This document shows positions 25,781 through 36,044 of a stretch of DNA of 64,000 nucleotides, one piece after another; position 1 is the first letter of the stretch, and each line of letters opens with the position of its first letter. Made by a program: the position numbers and the translations under genes. The notes beneath the pieces were generated by a model. It ran no database searches and was not told the DNA's origin. It saw only the letters and a list, made by a program, of their open reading frames with translations. The stretch is from Curtobacterium sp. MMLR14_010 (GTDB taxonomy: Bacteria > Actinomycetota > Actinomycetes > Actinomycetales > Microbacteriaceae): contig NZ_MJGV01000046.1 in the NCBI RefSeq assembly GCF_001865015.1, forward strand, positions 1 to 64,000, read 5' to 3'.

Positions 25781-25787
25781 CGGTCGC

Positions 25788-27230
25788 GTGAGCGAGAACC
25801 CCCTTGCCCCGCCGCGGCTGCGGTACCCGTCCGACGCCTCCGCGCTGACGGCCCGCATCTGGCCGGCCTCCGCCACCCGCACCGACGACGGCTCGCTGGC
25901 CGTCGGCGGCGTGACCGCCGCCGACCTGGTCGAGCAGTTCGGCACGCCGCTCTACGTCGTCGACGAGCGGGACGTGCAGTCCCGCGCCGTCCGCGTGCGC
26001 AACGCCTTCACCGAGGCCTTCGCGCGCATCGGCACCCGGGCGCACGTCTACTACGCCGCCAAGGCCTTCTTCACGACCCAGGTCGCCGCGTGGATGGCGG
26101 AAGCCGACCTGCGACTCGACGTCTGCACCGCCGGTGAGATCGCGGTGGCCCTGGCCGGCGGCGCGGACCCCGCGCTGATGGGCTTCCACGGCAACGACAA
26201 GTCCGACGCCGAGATCGCCCGCGCGGTCGAGATCGGGCTCGGCACGATCGTGCTCGACTCGCACGAGGAGATCGGGCGTGTCGCCCGGGCCGCGGCCGAC
26301 GCCGGCACCGTGCAGCGCGTGCGCATCCGGATCAACAGCGGCGTGCACGCCTCGACGCACGAGTACCTGGCGACGGCGCGAGAGGACCAGAAGTTCGGCA
26401 TCCCCCTGAACGAGGCCGTCCGGGCAGCCGAGGCAGTCCGTGCGGAGCCCTCGCTCGCGTTCGTCGGGCTGCACTCGCACATCGGCTCGCAGATCTTCGA
26501 GGAGTCCGGCTTCCGTGAAGCTGCCCGGCGGCTCATGGACGTGCACGCCACCCTCGTCGCCACCGGCCCGGTCCCCGAGCTCAACCTCGGCGGCGGCTGG
26601 GGCATCGACTACACGGAGAGCGACTCCGCCTTCGAGCCGGAAGACGTGGCCGACGCCCTCGCCGCCATCGTGGCCGAGGCCTGCGCGGAGCGGGACATCC
26701 CCGTCCCCGAGATCGCCGTGGAACCCGGGCGCTACATCGTCGGCCCGCCCGGCATGACGCTCTACCGCGTCGGCACGATCAAGCCGGTCTCCCTCGAGCT
26801 CGACGACGAGCACGCCCAGCCCGGCACCGGCGCCACCGCGACCCGCACGTACGTCTCCGTCGACGGCGGCATGAGCGACAACATCCGCCCGGCGCTCTAC
26901 GGCGCCGACTACACGGCACGCCTGGCCCGCACGTCGGACGAGCCCGCCGTGCTCACGCGCGTCGTCGGCAAGCACTGCGAGAGCGGCGACGTCGTGGTGC
27001 AGGACGAGTACCTGCCCGGTGACGTCCAGCGCGGTGACCTGCTCGCCGTCGCGGCCACCGGTGCCTACTGCTGGAGCCTCGCGAGCAACTACAACCACGT
27101 CGGACGCCCGCCGGTCGTCGCGGTCGCGGACGGCACTGCCCGTATCCTCGTCCGGGGTGAGACGGTCGACGACCTGCTCGCTCGCGACACCGGGGTGTCG
27201 CCCGTGGCCGCAGCCGGTGCCGCGCGGTGA
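25788..27230 (+). CDS. lysA: Diaminopimelate decarboxylase
   Basis: 480 residues; a PLP enzyme that makes L-lysine from meso-diaminopimelate. The PLP lysine is in YYAAKAFFT near residue 89, with HVYYAAKAF, LHSHIGSQI, NLGGGWGIDY, EPGRYIVGP and KHCESGDVV in the family order. The active-site Cys and the glycine-rich phosphate loop are intact. GTG is chosen because a -10 box immediately precedes it. It shares its stop with a possible GTGA start of hom. Lysine from this pathway could also feed the poly-amino-acid synthetase encoded 5 kb away (inference). Confidence 0.96.
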   Translation: MSENPLAPPRLRYPSDASALTARIWPASATRTDDGSLAVGGVTAADLVEQFGTPLYVVDERDVQSRAVRVRNAFTEAFARIGTRAHVYYAAKAFFTTQVAAWMAEADLRLDVCTAGEIAVALAGGADPALMGFHGNDKSDAEIARAVEIGLGTIVLDSHEEIGRVARAAADAGTVQRVRIRINSGVHASTHEYLATAREDQKFGIPLNEAVRAAEAVRAEPSLAFVGLHSHIGSQIFEESGFREAARRLMDVHATLVATGPVPELNLGGGWGIDYTESDSAFEPEDVADALAAIVAEACAERDIPVPEIAVEPGRYIVGPPGMTLYRVGTIKPVSLELDDEHAQPGTGATATRTYVSVDGGMSDNIRPALYGADYTARLARTSDEPAVLTRVVGKHCESGDVVVQDEYLPGDVQRGDLLAVAATGAYCWSLASNYNHVGRPPVVAVADGTARILVRGETVDDLLARDTGVSPVAAAGAAR

Positions 27231-27259
27231 ACCCCCGAGATCCCGGAGACACGCACCAC

Positions 27260-28567
27260 ATGATCGAATACCGCAACGTCCGCGTCGCGCTGCTGGGGGC
27301 CGGCTCGGTCGGGTCCCAGGTCGCCAGGCTCCTGCTCGAGCACGGCGACGAACTGGCCTCCCGTGCCGGTGCCGGCCTCGAGCTCGTCGGGATCGCCGTC
27401 CGTGACCTCGACGCCCAGCGTGACGTCGACCTGCCGCGTGAGCTCTTCACGACGGACGCCGGATCGCTCATCCTCGGCGCGGACATCGTCGTCGAGCTCA
27501 TCGGCGGGATCGAGCCCGCACGCACCCTCGTGCTCCAGGCCCTGCAGTCCGGCGCCGACGTGGTCACCGGCAACAAGGCCCTCCTCGCCACGCACGGCCC
27601 CGAGCTCTTCGCAGCGGCGGAACAGGTCGGAGCGCAGCTCTACTACGAGGCCGCCGTGGCCGGGGCGATCCCGATCATCCGTCCGCTGCACGACTCCCTC
27701 GCCGGCGACCGCATCGTCCGGATCATGGGCATCGTCAACGGCACCACGAACTTCATCCTCGACCTGATGGACCGGGAGGGCGCCACGTTCGACGACGCCC
27801 TGGCGACAGCCACGGAGCTCGGGTACGCCGAGGCCGACCCGACCGCGGACATCGAGGGCTACGACGCCGCCCAGAAGGCCGCGATCCTGGCCTCGCTCGC
27901 GTTCCACACCTCGGTCCCGCTCGTCGCCGTGCACCGCGAGGGCATCACCTCGGTCACCATCGAGCAGGTCCGTGCCGCCCGCAAGGCCGGCTACGTCGTG
28001 AAGATCCTCGCCACGTGCGAGCGCCTGACGGACGAGAACGGCGTCGAGGGCGTCAGCGCACGGGTCTACCCGGCACTCGTGCCCGACACCCACCCGCTCG
28101 CCAGCGTGCACGGGGCGAAGAACGCCGTGTTCGTCGAGGCCGAGGCCGCCGGCGACCTGATGTTCTACGGCGCGGGGGCCGGCGGTGTCGAGACCGCGTC
28201 CGCCGTGCTCGGCGACCTCGTCTCCGCTGCCCGACGGCACGTCATCGGCGGTCCCGGGGTCGCGGAGTCGACCCAGTCGGCCCTGCCGGTGTTCCCGATC
28301 GGGGCCGTCCGGACGAGCTACCAGATCACCCTGCACGTGACGGACGCCCCCGGCGTGCTGTCGACCGTGGCCGGGGTCCTCGCCGCGCACGGTGTCAGCG
28401 TCGAGACCGTCGAGCAGTCGAGCGCCCACGGCGACGGCGGCACGGCGACCCTCGTCATCGGCACGCACGAAGCCCGCGAGGCCGACCTCGCCGACACGGT
28501 CGTCGCCCTCCGCGGTGACGACGTCGTGGCCGAGGTCGCGAGCGTCCTCCGCGTCGTCGGCGCCTGA
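27260..28567 (+). CDS. hom: Homoserine dehydrogenase
   Basis: 435 residues from ATG; reduces aspartate semialdehyde to homoserine, the branch to threonine and methionine. Seen: NAD(P) motif [26 protein letters not shown], the catalytic segment [22 protein letters not shown], and [18 protein letters not shown]; the C-terminal third is an ACT regulatory domain ([23 protein letters not shown]-type), suggesting allosteric inhibition by threonine. An alternative GTG at 27227 overlaps the lysA stop as GTGA and would add 11 residues; GGAG before the ATG favours the shorter form. Confidence 0.96.
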   Translation: MIEYRNVRVALLGAGSVGSQVARLLLEHGDELASRAGAGLELVGIAVRDLDAQRDVDLPRELFTTDAGSLILGADIVVELIGGIEPARTLVLQALQSGADVVTGNKALLATHGPELFAAAEQVGAQLYYEAAVAGAIPIIRPLHDSLAGDRIVRIMGIVNGTTNFILDLMDREGATFDDALATATELGYAEADPTADIEGYDAAQKAAILASLAFHTSVPLVAVHREGITSVTIEQVRAARKAGYVVKILATCERLTDENGVEGVSARVYPALVPDTHPLASVHGAKNAVFVEAEAAGDLMFYGAGAGGVETASAVLGDLVSAARRHVIGGPGVAESTQSALPVFPIGAVRTSYQITLHVTDAPGVLSTVAGVLAAHGVSVETVEQSSAHGDGGTATLVIGTHEAREADLADTVVALRGDDVVAEVASVLRVVGA

Positions 28568-28668
28568 CCGCCCGCCCGCCGTCGCAGCACCGCGGCGGCA
28601 TCCGAGACCACCGGTCCGCCGGCCCAGATCCCACCCGCCCCGAAGCACCAGACAGAGAGAGAACCCTG

Positions 28669-29748
28669 ATGGCCCACCAGTGGCAGGGAGTCCTGCGCGA
28701 GTACGCCGACCGACTCGACGTGACCGAGGCGACGCCCATCGTCACGCTGGGCGAGGGCGGCACGCCGCTCATCCCGGCACGACGCCTCTCCGAGCGCACC
28801 GGCGCGGACGTCTACGTCAAGTTCGAGGGGATGAACCCGACCGGGTCGTTCAAGGACCGCGGCATGACGATGGCGATCTCCAAGGCTGTCGAGCACGGGG
28901 CCAAGGCCGTCATCTGCGCGTCGACGGGCAACACGAGCGCCTCGGCCGCCGCGTACGCCACGCACGCGGGCATCACCGCCGCCGTGCTCGTGCCCGAGGG
29001 CAAGATCGCGATGGGGAAGCTCAGCCAGGCCGTCGCCCACGACGCCCAGCTGCTGCAGGTCCAGGGCAACTTCGACGACTGCCTCGACATCGCGCGCGAC
29101 CTCGCCGCGAACTACCCGGTGCACCTGGTGAACTCGGTCAACAACGACCGCATCGAGGGCCAGAAGACCGCCGCGTTCGAGGTCGTCGACGTCCTCGGTG
29201 ACGCGCCGGACTTCCACTTCCTGCCCGTCGGCAACGCGGGCAACTACACCGCCTACTCCCGCGGCTACCGCGAGGACGTCGCCGCCGGCCGCTCCACCAA
29301 GCTCCCGCGCATGTTCGGGTTCCAGGCCGCCGGTGCCGCACCGATCGTGGGCGGCGCCGTCGTGCCGCACCCGGAGACCATCGCGTCCGCCATCCGCATC
29401 GGCAACCCGGCGTCGTGGAAGTACGCGCTCGAGGCGCGAGAGGAAACCGACGGCTACTTCGGCGCGATCAGCGACGCCGGCATCCTCGCCGCGCACCGCA
29501 TCCTCTCCGCCGAGGTCGGCGTGTTCGTCGAGCCCGCGTCCGCCATCGGTGTCGCCGGGCTCCTCGAGCGGGCCGACGCCGGCGAGATCGCCAAGGGCGC
29601 CACGGTCGTCATCACGGTGACCGGCCACGGCCTCAAGGACCCGCAGTGGGCCCTCAAGACCGAGGACGGCGGCGACGTGACGCCGACGAGCGTCCCGGTC
29701 GACACCCGCGCGATCGCCGAGGTCCTCGGACTGGCCGGCGCCCGGTGA
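28669..29748 (+). CDS. thrC: Threonine synthase
   Basis: 359 residues, the compact actinobacterial form. The PLP-binding lysine is in [15 protein letters not shown] near residue 60, followed by [15 protein letters not shown], the phosphate-binding [15 protein letters not shown] and [15 protein letters not shown]. It converts O-phosphohomoserine into threonine. The ATG follows an AGAGAGAG ribosome site. A 101-base gap separates it from hom, whereas its stop overlaps the thrB start as GTGA. Confidence 0.97.
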   Translation: MAHQWQGVLREYADRLDVTEATPIVTLGEGGTPLIPARRLSERTGADVYVKFEGMNPTGSFKDRGMTMAISKAVEHGAKAVICASTGNTSASAAAYATHAGITAAVLVPEGKIAMGKLSQAVAHDAQLLQVQGNFDDCLDIARDLAANYPVHLVNSVNNDRIEGQKTAAFEVVDVLGDAPDFHFLPVGNAGNYTAYSRGYREDVAAGRSTKLPRMFGFQAAGAAPIVGGAVVPHPETIASAIRIGNPASWKYALEAREETDGYFGAISDAGILAAHRILSAEVGVFVEPASAIGVAGLLERADAGEIAKGATVVITVTGHGLKDPQWALKTEDGGDVTPTSVPVDTRAIAEVLGLAGAR

Positions 29749-30737
29749 CCCTCGACCGCTCGTCCGGGCCGGGGGAGGGCACCACTGCCCGCAACGCTGT
29801 ACCGGCCGGACGGGCGGTCCGTGTGCGCGTCCCGGCGACGTCCGCCAACCTCGGACCGGGCTTCGACTCGCTCGGTCTCGCGCTCTCCTTGTACGACGAG
29901 GTCGACGTCCGCGTGCGTCAGGAGCCCGGCGCGACCGTGACGGTCGAGGGCGTCGGCGCGGGCGAGGTCCCGACCGACGACACCAACCTGGTCGTGCGTG
30001 CCGTCCGTCGTGGCCTCGAGCACGCCGGTGTCGAGCAGCCCGGCCTCGAGCTCCGCGCGGTGAACGCCATCCCGCACGGTCGGGGGATGGGCTCGTCGGC
30101 CGCGGCGATCGTCGCCGGGCTGATGGCCGTACGCGGTCTGCTCGAGGGCATCGTCGACCTCGACGCCTCGACGCTCCTCACCCTCGCCACCGAGATGGAG
30201 GGGCACCCCGACAACGTCGCGCCGGCGCTCTTCGGCGGGCTCACCATCGCCTGGATGACGGCCGACGGCCCGGCGTACAAGCGCCTGCTCGTGCACCGTG
30301 GTGTCGCACCCGTGGTCTTCGTGCCGACGTCGACGCTGTCCACGAAGCTCGCACGCTCCCTGCAGCCCGAGAGCGTCCCGCACGCCGACGCCGCGTTCAA
30401 CGTCTCCCGCTCGGCGCTCCTCGTCGCCGCGCTCATCCAGAGCCCTGAGCTGCTCCTCGCGGCCACCGAGGACCGGCTCCACCAGACGTACCGGGCGAGT
30501 GCGATGCCCGAGACGGACGCCCTGATCCGCCTGCTGCGGCAGCACGGGCTCGCGGCCGTGGTGTCCGGCGCCGGGCCGAGCCTGCTCGTGCTCGGGTCGG
30601 ACCCTGCCCAGCGTCTGACGGCCGCCGCGCTGCTGGAACGACACGCCGAATCGACCTGGCGACCCCTCATGCTGGCCGTCGATCTCGGTGGTGCTACAGT
30701 GAACGCGCACCCGGTGGACCACGTCGGACGCTCCTAG
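29745..30737 (+). CDS. thrB: Homoserine kinase
   Basis: 330 residues, GHMP kinase family; phosphorylates homoserine for threonine synthase. Motifs in order: [25 protein letters not shown] at the N-terminus, the ATP loop [16 protein letters not shown] near residue 108, [15 protein letters not shown], and the C-terminal [12 protein letters not shown]. The GTG overlaps the thrC stop, which makes coupled translation likely. An actinobacterial -10-like box for rho lies within its last codons. Confidence 0.97.
   Translation: MTLDRSSGPGEGTTARNAVPAGRAVRVRVPATSANLGPGFDSLGLALSLYDEVDVRVRQEPGATVTVEGVGAGEVPTDDTNLVVRAVRRGLEHAGVEQPGLELRAVNAIPHGRGMGSSAAAIVAGLMAVRGLLEGIVDLDASTLLTLATEMEGHPDNVAPALFGGLTIAWMTADGPAYKRLLVHRGVAPVVFVPTSTLSTKLARSLQPESVPHADAAFNVSRSALLVAALIQSPELLLAATEDRLHQTYRASAMPETDALIRLLRQHGLAAVVSGAGPSLLVLGSDPAQRLTAAALLERHAESTWRPLMLAVDLGGATVNAHPVDHVGRS
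30695..30700 (+). promoter_or_regulatory. Putative -10 box (TACAGT) for rho
   Basis: TACAGT lies near the 3' end of thrB. It would give a long leader of roughly 245 bases before the rho start, which is reasonable for an autoregulated rho gene. The leader (30738-30952) contains a small hairpin, CGACAC/GTGTCG around 30752-30768. No clear -35 is seen, so the call is tentative. Confidence 0.35.
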
Positions 30738-30952
30738 CGCGGCATCATGCCGACACGAACCGTGTCGACATGAACCCCAGCCAGCACGAGCTCCTGGTCC
30801 GCAGGTGTGATCTCCCTCAGATCACCGCTTCCCGGTCCGTCGTCTGAACGGCGGCCGTCGCACACCCGTGCCAGCGCTCACCAGCGCCAGCGCATCGCGT
30901 GGGAAGTCGGTGGAAACTCTCCGCGCTCTGCGGTTCGGAAGGAACGAACAAC

Positions 30953-33283
30953 TTGGCCAACGTGAACAACTCCTCTTCGGTGGAGATCCCCAGCGACCTG
31001 CGTGCCCTGCGCCTCCCCGAGCTGCAGCGCATCGCCTCCTCCCTCGGCATCACGGGGCTCTCGAAGCTCCGCAAGGGCGACCTCATCGCCTCGATCGAGG
31101 ACAAGCGCCCCGAGGGCCAGCCCGAGGCCCCGGCCGCCACCGCCGGTGCGACCACGACCGGCGCCGACGCCGCCGTGGTCTCCGCCGAGCTCCAGCCGGA
31201 GACGCCCACCCACCACGACGCCGGGTCCGAGGTGACCGACAGCGCCGACGTCGCACCGACGCTGCAGGCAGCACCGTCCCGTGCCCGTCGTTCCCGCCGT
31301 GCCACCTCCGGCGGCACCGTGACCACCGCGCCGACGACGGCCGCCGAGCACACGAACCACGGCCAGACCGGCACCGAAGACCTCCTCGCCGGCCTCGACC
31401 AGGTGCGCGCCGAGAAGGACGCCGAGGAAGCCGCGCAGACGAACGGCCAGCAGGCCGGCGGCCAGCAGACCGGCGGGCAGCAGTCCGGTGGCCAGCGCCG
31501 CCGCCGCGGGCAGAAGGCCGAGCAGCCGCAGGACGCCGAGCAGCCGCAGTCGGCCGCGCAGCCCCAGAGCGCCGAGCAGCCCCGCAGCGCCGACCAGCCC
31601 CAGAGCGCTGGGACCGACGAGCAGGGCACCGACGCCGCGCAGGGTCAGGACGACGACCAGAACGGTGACGGCGAGGGCGGTTCGCGCCGTGGCCGTCGCA
31701 GCCGTGGTCGCGGTCGTGGCCGCGGGCAGAACGGTGACCAGCAGAGCGGCGACCAGCAGGACGCCGAGCAGCAGGGGCGCCAGCAGAACGGTCGTCAGAA
31801 TGGCCAGCAGGCCCGTGGCGACCAGAAGCAGGCCGACGAGAAGCAGGCCGACGACAAGCAGGCTGAGCCGAAGCAGGCCGACGCCAAGCAGGACCAGCAG
31901 AAGCAGGGCCAGAACGGCCAGCAGAAGCAGGCCCAGCAGCCCGCGCAGCAGAAGCAGAACGGCCAGCAGGCCCAGAACGGCCAGAGCCAGGCACAGCAGC
32001 AGCGTGACGACCAGCAGCGTCGTGACGAGGAGGCCGAGAACGGCCGCAGCCGTCGTCAGCGTGACCGCAAGCGCGGCCGCGGCGGCCAGAACGACGAGTT
32101 CGAGCCGGAGATCACCGAGGACGACGTCCTGATCCCGGTCGCCGGCATCCTCGACGTCCTCGACAACTACGCCTTCGTGCGCACGACCGGGTACCTGCCG
32201 GGACCGAGCGACGTCTACGTCTCCCTCGGCCAGGTGAAGAAGTACCACCTGCGCAAGGGCGACGCCGTCGTCGGCGCGATCAAGCAGCCGCGGGACAACG
32301 AGCAGCAGAGCCGCCAGAAGTACAACGCCCTGGTCAAGATCGACACGATCAACGGCCAGACCGCCGACGAGGCCGCGAGCCGCGTCGACTTCCAGGACCT
32401 CACCCCGCTGTACCCGAACGAGCGCCTGCGACTCGAGACCGAGCCGGCGAAGCTGTCGACGCGGATCATCGACCTGGTGTCCCCGATCGGCAAGGGCCAG
32501 CGCGGCCTGATCGTCTCGCCGCCCAAGGCCGGCAAGACCGTCGTGCTGCAGGCCATCGCGAACGCGGTCTCGAAGAACAACCCCGAGGCGCACCTCATGG
32601 TCGTGCTGGTGGACGAGCGGCCCGAAGAGGTCACCGACATGCAGCGCACGGTGAAGGGCGAGGTCATCGCCTCGACCTTCGACCGTCCCGCCGAGGACCA
32701 CACCACGGTCGCCGAGCTCGCCATCGAGCGTGCGAAGCGCCTCGTCGAGCTGGGCCACGACGTCGTCGTGCTGCTCGACTCGATCACCCGCCTGGGCCGC
32801 GCCTACAACCAGGTGACCCCGCCCTCCGGCCGCGTGCTGTCCGGTGGCGTCGACGCCGCCGCGCTCTACCCGGCCAAGCGCTTCTTCGGCGCCGCCCGCA
32901 ACATCGAGAACGGCGGCTCGCTGACCATCCTCGCCACGGCGCTCGTCGAGACCGGGTCGAAGATGGACGAGGTGATCTTCGAGGAGTTCAAGGGCACCGG
33001 CAACATGGAGCTCCGCCTCAACCGTCACCTGGCGGACAAGCGGATCTTCCCGGCCGTGGACGTCAACGCGTCCGGCACCCGTCGCGAGGAGCAGCTGCTC
33101 TCCGCCGACGAGGTCACGATCACCTGGCGGCTGCGCCGGGCCCTCGCCGGGCTCGACCCGCAGCAGGCCCTCGAGATCGTGCTGCGGAACCTCAAGGAGA
33201 CGCAGTCGAACGTCGAGTTCCTGGTCCAGGTCCAGAAGTCCGTCCCGGCGACCGGGAACGGTCACCTCGGTCACCAGGAGTAA
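30953..33283 (+). CDS. rho: Transcription termination factor Rho with long Gln/Arg-rich insert
   Basis: 776 residues, far longer than E. coli Rho (419). The N-terminal helical domain ([32 protein letters not shown]) is followed by an insert of about 320 residues rich in Gln, Asn, Arg, Lys and Asp, then the RNA-binding domain ([28 protein letters not shown]), the P-loop [15 protein letters not shown], Walker [18 protein letters not shown]-loop and R-loop ([19 protein letters not shown]). TTG at 30953 is chosen because GGAAGGA stands nine bases before it. Actinobacterial Rho proteins often carry such inserts, which bind RNA; this one also has two internal tandem repeats. Confidence 0.95.
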   Translation: MANVNNSSSVEIPSDLRALRLPELQRIASSLGITGLSKLRKGDLIASIEDKRPEGQPEAPAATAGATTTGADAAVVSAELQPETPTHHDAGSEVTDSADVAPTLQAAPSRARRSRRATSGGTVTTAPTTAAEHTNHGQTGTEDLLAGLDQVRAEKDAEEAAQTNGQQAGGQQTGGQQSGGQRRRRGQKAEQPQDAEQPQSAAQPQSAEQPRSADQPQSAGTDEQGTDAAQGQDDDQNGDGEGGSRRGRRSRGRGRGRGQNGDQQSGDQQDAEQQGRQQNGRQNGQQARGDQKQADEKQADDKQAEPKQADAKQDQQKQGQNGQQKQAQQPAQQKQNGQQAQNGQSQAQQQRDDQQRRDEEAENGRSRRQRDRKRGRGGQNDEFEPEITEDDVLIPVAGILDVLDNYAFVRTTGYLPGPSDVYVSLGQVKKYHLRKGDAVVGAIKQPRDNEQQSRQKYNALVKIDTINGQTADEAASRVDFQDLTPLYPNERLRLETEPAKLSTRIIDLVSPIGKGQRGLIVSPPKAGKTVVLQAIANAVSKNNPEAHLMVVLVDERPEEVTDMQRTVKGEVIASTFDRPAEDHTTVAELAIERAKRLVELGHDVVVLLDSITRLGRAYNQVTPPSGRVLSGGVDAAALYPAKRFFGAARNIENGGSLTILATALVETGSKMDEVIFEEFKGTGNMELRLNRHLADKRIFPAVDVNASGTRREEQLLSADEVTITWRLRRALAGLDPQQALEIVLRNLKETQSNVEFLVQVQKSVPATGNGHLGHQE
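31517..31606 (+). repeat. Five 18-bp in-frame repeats in the Rho insert
   Basis: Units GCCGAGCAGCCGCAGGAC and variants encode [24 protein letters not shown] and ADQPQS. The register is exact for five units; diverged 3' end. Confidence 0.85.
31826..31915 (+). repeat. Six 15-bp in-frame repeats in the Rho insert
   Basis: Units beginning AAGCAGG encode [25 protein letters not shown] and KQGQN. They sit just after a run of arginine/glycine (RGRGRGRGQ) and in a Gln/Asn-rich setting. Confidence 0.85.
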
Positions 33284-33286
33284 CCG

Positions 33287-34369
33287 GTGTTCGAGTCGGT
33301 GGCCGGGCTGCTGGCGGAACACGAGGACCTGACACAGCAGCTGTCGGACCCCGCGCTCCACGCCGACGCTGCCCGCGCGAAGAAGGTCAACCGGCGCTTC
33401 GCCGAGCTGAACCGCGTCAAGTCCGCGTACGAGGCCTGGACGGCGGCGGGGGAGGACCTCGCCGCCGCCCGGGAGCTCGCCCGCGAGGACGAGGCCTTCG
33501 CGGAGGAGGTCCCCGGGCTCGAGGAACAGCTCGCGGAACGCCAGGAACGGCTCCGCCGCCTCCTCGTCCCGCGGGACCCCGACGACGGCCGTGACGTCAT
33601 CATGGAGATCAAGGGCGGCGAGGGCGGCGAGGAGTCGGCGCTGTTCGCGGCCGACCTCCTGCGCATGTACACGCACTACGCGGAGTCCAAGGGCTGGAAG
33701 ACGGAGCTCCTCGAGCGCACCGAGTCCGACCTCGGCGGCTACAAGGACGTCCAGGTCGCGATCAAGTCGAACTCCTCGGACCCGGCGCAGGGCGTCTGGG
33801 CGCACCTCAAGTACGAGGGCGGCGTGCACCGTGTCCAGCGGGTGCCGGCGACCGAGTCCCAGGGGCGCATCCACACCTCGACGACCGGCGTGCTGGTCTT
33901 CCCCGAGGTCGACGAGCCCGAAGAGGTCGAGATCAACCAGAACGACCTCAAGATCGACGTGTACCGGTCCTCCGGTCCCGGCGGTCAGTCGGTGAACACG
34001 ACCGACTCCGCGGTCCGCATCACCCACCTGCCCACGGGCATCACGGTGGCGATGCAGAACGAGAAGTCGCAGCTGCAGAACAGGGAGGCCGGCATGCGCG
34101 TCCTGCGTGCCCGCATCCTCGCGAAGCGGCAGGAGGAGATCGACGCGCTCGCGTCGGACGCCCGTCGGTCGCAGATCCGCGGGATGGACCGCTCGGAGCG
34201 CATCCGCACGTACAACTTCCCGGAGAACCGGATCGCGGACCACCGCACCGGGTACAAGGCGTACGACCTCGACCGCGTCATGAACGGTGCGCTCGAGCCG
34301 GTCATCGAGTCCGCCATCCGCGCGGACGAAGAGGCCCAGTTGGCCGCCGTGGGCGACCAGGGCGCCTGA
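33287..34369 (+). CDS. prfA: Peptide chain release factor 1
   Basis: 360 residues, normal for RF1, which reads UAA and UAG. Seen: codon-recognition region with [15 protein letters not shown], the catalytic loop [16 protein letters not shown] near residue 230 (Gln is the PrmC methylation target), and [19 protein letters not shown] at the C-terminus. GTG start three bases after the rho stop. The gene itself ends in TGA, which RF1 does not read, so its own level does not feed back on its termination. Followed without gap by prmC in the same frame. Confidence 0.97.
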   Translation: MFESVAGLLAEHEDLTQQLSDPALHADAARAKKVNRRFAELNRVKSAYEAWTAAGEDLAAARELAREDEAFAEEVPGLEEQLAERQERLRRLLVPRDPDDGRDVIMEIKGGEGGEESALFAADLLRMYTHYAESKGWKTELLERTESDLGGYKDVQVAIKSNSSDPAQGVWAHLKYEGGVHRVQRVPATESQGRIHTSTTGVLVFPEVDEPEEVEINQNDLKIDVYRSSGPGGQSVNTTDSAVRITHLPTGITVAMQNEKSQLQNREAGMRVLRARILAKRQEEIDALASDARRSQIRGMDRSERIRTYNFPENRIADHRTGYKAYDLDRVMNGALEPVIESAIRADEEAQLAAVGDQGA

Positions 34370-35257
34370 CTGGAGGCCCGGATCACCTCCCACGAGCCCG
34401 TCACGTACGCGGCGGACCGCCTCCTCGACGAGGCGACCGCCGCGTTCGTCGCGCACGGCGTCCCCACCCCGCGCGTGGACGCGGAGCTCCTGCTCGCCTG
34501 GGCGACGGACACGTCGCGTGGGGCGGTGCAGGCCCGCGCCATGACCGGGGGGACGATCGCGGGGGAGCACGTCGAGCGCTTCCGACAGGCGGTCGCCCGA
34601 CGCGCCACCCGGCTGCCGCTCCAGCACATCACCGGCGAGGCGCACTTCCGGGCGCTGACCCTGGCCGTCGGGCCCGGCGTCTTCGTGCCGCGCCCTGAGA
34701 CCGAGGGCGTCGTGCAGTTCGGCATCGATGCGCTCCGAGCCACGGCCGTCCCCGAGCCGATCGCCGTCGACCTCGGCACCGGGAGCGGCGCCATCGCGAT
34801 CGCCATGGACACCGAGGTGCCGAACGCCGTGGTGTACGCGGTGGAGCGGTCAGCCGAGGCGCTGCCGTGGACCCGTCGGAACGTGGCGACGTACGGCGAC
34901 ACGGTGCGGCTCGTCGAGGGCGACCTCGCCGACGCGTTCCCGGAGCTCGACGGCACGGTCTCGGTCGTGGTGTCGAACCCGCCGTACGTGCCGGACGACG
35001 CCGTCCCGGTCGACCCCGAGGTCCGTGACCACGACCCGGCGCTCGCGCTGTACGGCGGTCCGGACGGCCTCGACGCCGTGCGTGCCCTCGCCGAGACCGC
35101 GTGGCGGCTGCTCGTGCCGGGCGGCCTCCTCGTGGTCGAGCACGCCGAGCCGCAGGGCGCAGCCGTGCGCGAGGTCCTGGCGCGCCGGGGGTTCCGGTCC
35201 CCGGAGACGCATCAGGACCTGACGGGACGCGACCGCACGACCACCGCGACGCGCTAG
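34370..35257 (+). CDS. prmC: Release factor glutamine methyltransferase, non-standard start
   Basis: Methylates the GGQ glutamine of release factors. Seen: family N-terminal domain VDAELLLAWATDT, LPLQHITGEAHFRAL, PRPETEGVV, the SAM site AVDLGTGSGAIAIAM near residue 133, and catalytic SNPPYVPDDAV. The reading frame is open from the codon after the prfA TGA, but the first ATG/GTG is the GTG at 34475, already inside conserved sequence. Two starts are possible: CTG at 34370, directly after the stop, or ATC at 34382, five bases after GGAGG. I list the CTG form (about 295 residues). Confidence 0.9.
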   Translation: MEARITSHEPVTYAADRLLDEATAAFVAHGVPTPRVDAELLLAWATDTSRGAVQARAMTGGTIAGEHVERFRQAVARRATRLPLQHITGEAHFRALTLAVGPGVFVPRPETEGVVQFGIDALRATAVPEPIAVDLGTGSGAIAIAMDTEVPNAVVYAVERSAEALPWTRRNVATYGDTVRLVEGDLADAFPELDGTVSVVVSNPPYVPDDAVPVDPEVRDHDPALALYGGPDGLDAVRALAETAWRLLVPGGLLVVEHAEPQGAAVREVLARRGFRSPETHQDLTGRDRTTTATR

Positions 35258-35279
35258 CCGGAGCCGGGCAGAGCCTCCA

Positions 35280-35352
35280 GGCCGAGTCTCGGCCCACCGG
35301 GCAGTCCGCGCGCTCCGTCACCCGCAGGGTGTCCGCGGGGCCGAGTCTCGGC
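35280..35352. terminator. Twin palindromes between convergent prmC and HAD genes
   Basis: GGCCGAGTCTCGGCC (35280-35294) is a perfect 15-base palindrome, and its first 14 bases recur at 35339-35352. They lie in the 101-base gap between two converging genes and could act as terminators in both directions, though the stems are only seven bases. Confidence 0.45.
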
Positions 35353-35358
35353 GGCGGG

Positions 35359-36006
35359 TCAGTCGACGCTGACGCCCGTGCGTGCCGCGACGAACGCGCG
35401 GACGGCGTCCCGCAGGTCGGTGTCGTGCTCGACCAGGACCGCGTGGATGCCGACGCTCCTGGCACCAGCGACGTTCTCGGGCATGTCGTCGGCGAAGAAG
35501 GTGTCCGACGCGGCGGCGCCGTGGTGCTCGAGCGCGCGGGTGAAGACCTCGGGTTCGGGCTTGCGCGCGCCGAAGTTGCTCGTGGTGTCGAGGTGGTCCC
35601 CGAACAGCGGCGGCAGGGACGGCGCCCACGCGTGGATCCAGCGACCGGCCAGCGGACCGTTGTTCGTGAGGAGGGCGACACGCCCGTGCTCGCTGGCGAT
35701 GCGGACGGCCTCGATGCGCTCGGGCAGCTCGGTCATCGCCGAACCGCGGACGCGTGCCCACTCGGACTCCGGGACCGCGCAGCCCATGGCGTCCTGGAAC
35801 GCGCTCAGGTACGCGTCGCCGTCGGGGAAGTGCCCGGCTTCTGCCCGCTGTTCGTGGCCGGACACCCACCAGCGCCGGCGGAGCTCCACGAGGTCGTGCC
35901 CGGTGAGCTCGGTGAGGCCCGCCATGCGGGTCTCCCAGTCGTAGCGGACCAGGACCTCGTCCATGTCGAAGAGGAACAGGAGGCGGGGCGCTGGGGTCTC
36001 GTTCAC
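35359..36006 (-). CDS. HAD-superfamily hydrolase
   Basis: 215 residues. The nucleophile motif LFLFDMDEVLVRYD near residue 10, motif II LLTNNGP, the motif III lysine in GARKPEPEVFTRAL and the acidic motif IV TFFADDMPENV are all present, giving a phosphatase-type HAD protein with an alpha-helical cap. Substrate unknown. It starts at GTG, is divergent from tsaC and interrupts the otherwise same-strand run prmC-tsaC-wecA. Confidence 0.88.
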   Translation of the reverse strand: MNETPAPRLLFLFDMDEVLVRYDWETRMAGLTELTGHDLVELRRRWWVSGHEQRAEAGHFPDGDAYLSAFQDAMGCAVPESEWARVRGSAMTELPERIEAVRIASEHGRVALLTNNGPLAGRWIHAWAPSLPPLFGDHLDTTSNFGARKPEPEVFTRALEHHGAAASDTFFADDMPENVAGARSVGIHAVLVEHDTDLRDAVRAFVAARTGVSVD

Positions 36007-36044
36007 GATGCCGCCTATTCTGTCGCACTATCATCGTGCGAGTC

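Noticed and set aside
34367-34382. Stop-codon read-through fusing RF1 to PrmC (TGA followed by CTG in the same frame)
   Set aside because: Attractive because the frames match, but no read-through structure is evident and separate initiation after GGAGG is simpler.
30878-34645. 1255-residue minus-strand frame over rho-prfA, with a stretch resembling membrane helices
   Set aside because: The Leu/Val-rich part is just the complement of CAG-rich Gln codons in the Rho insert. rho and prfA are unmistakable on the plus strand.
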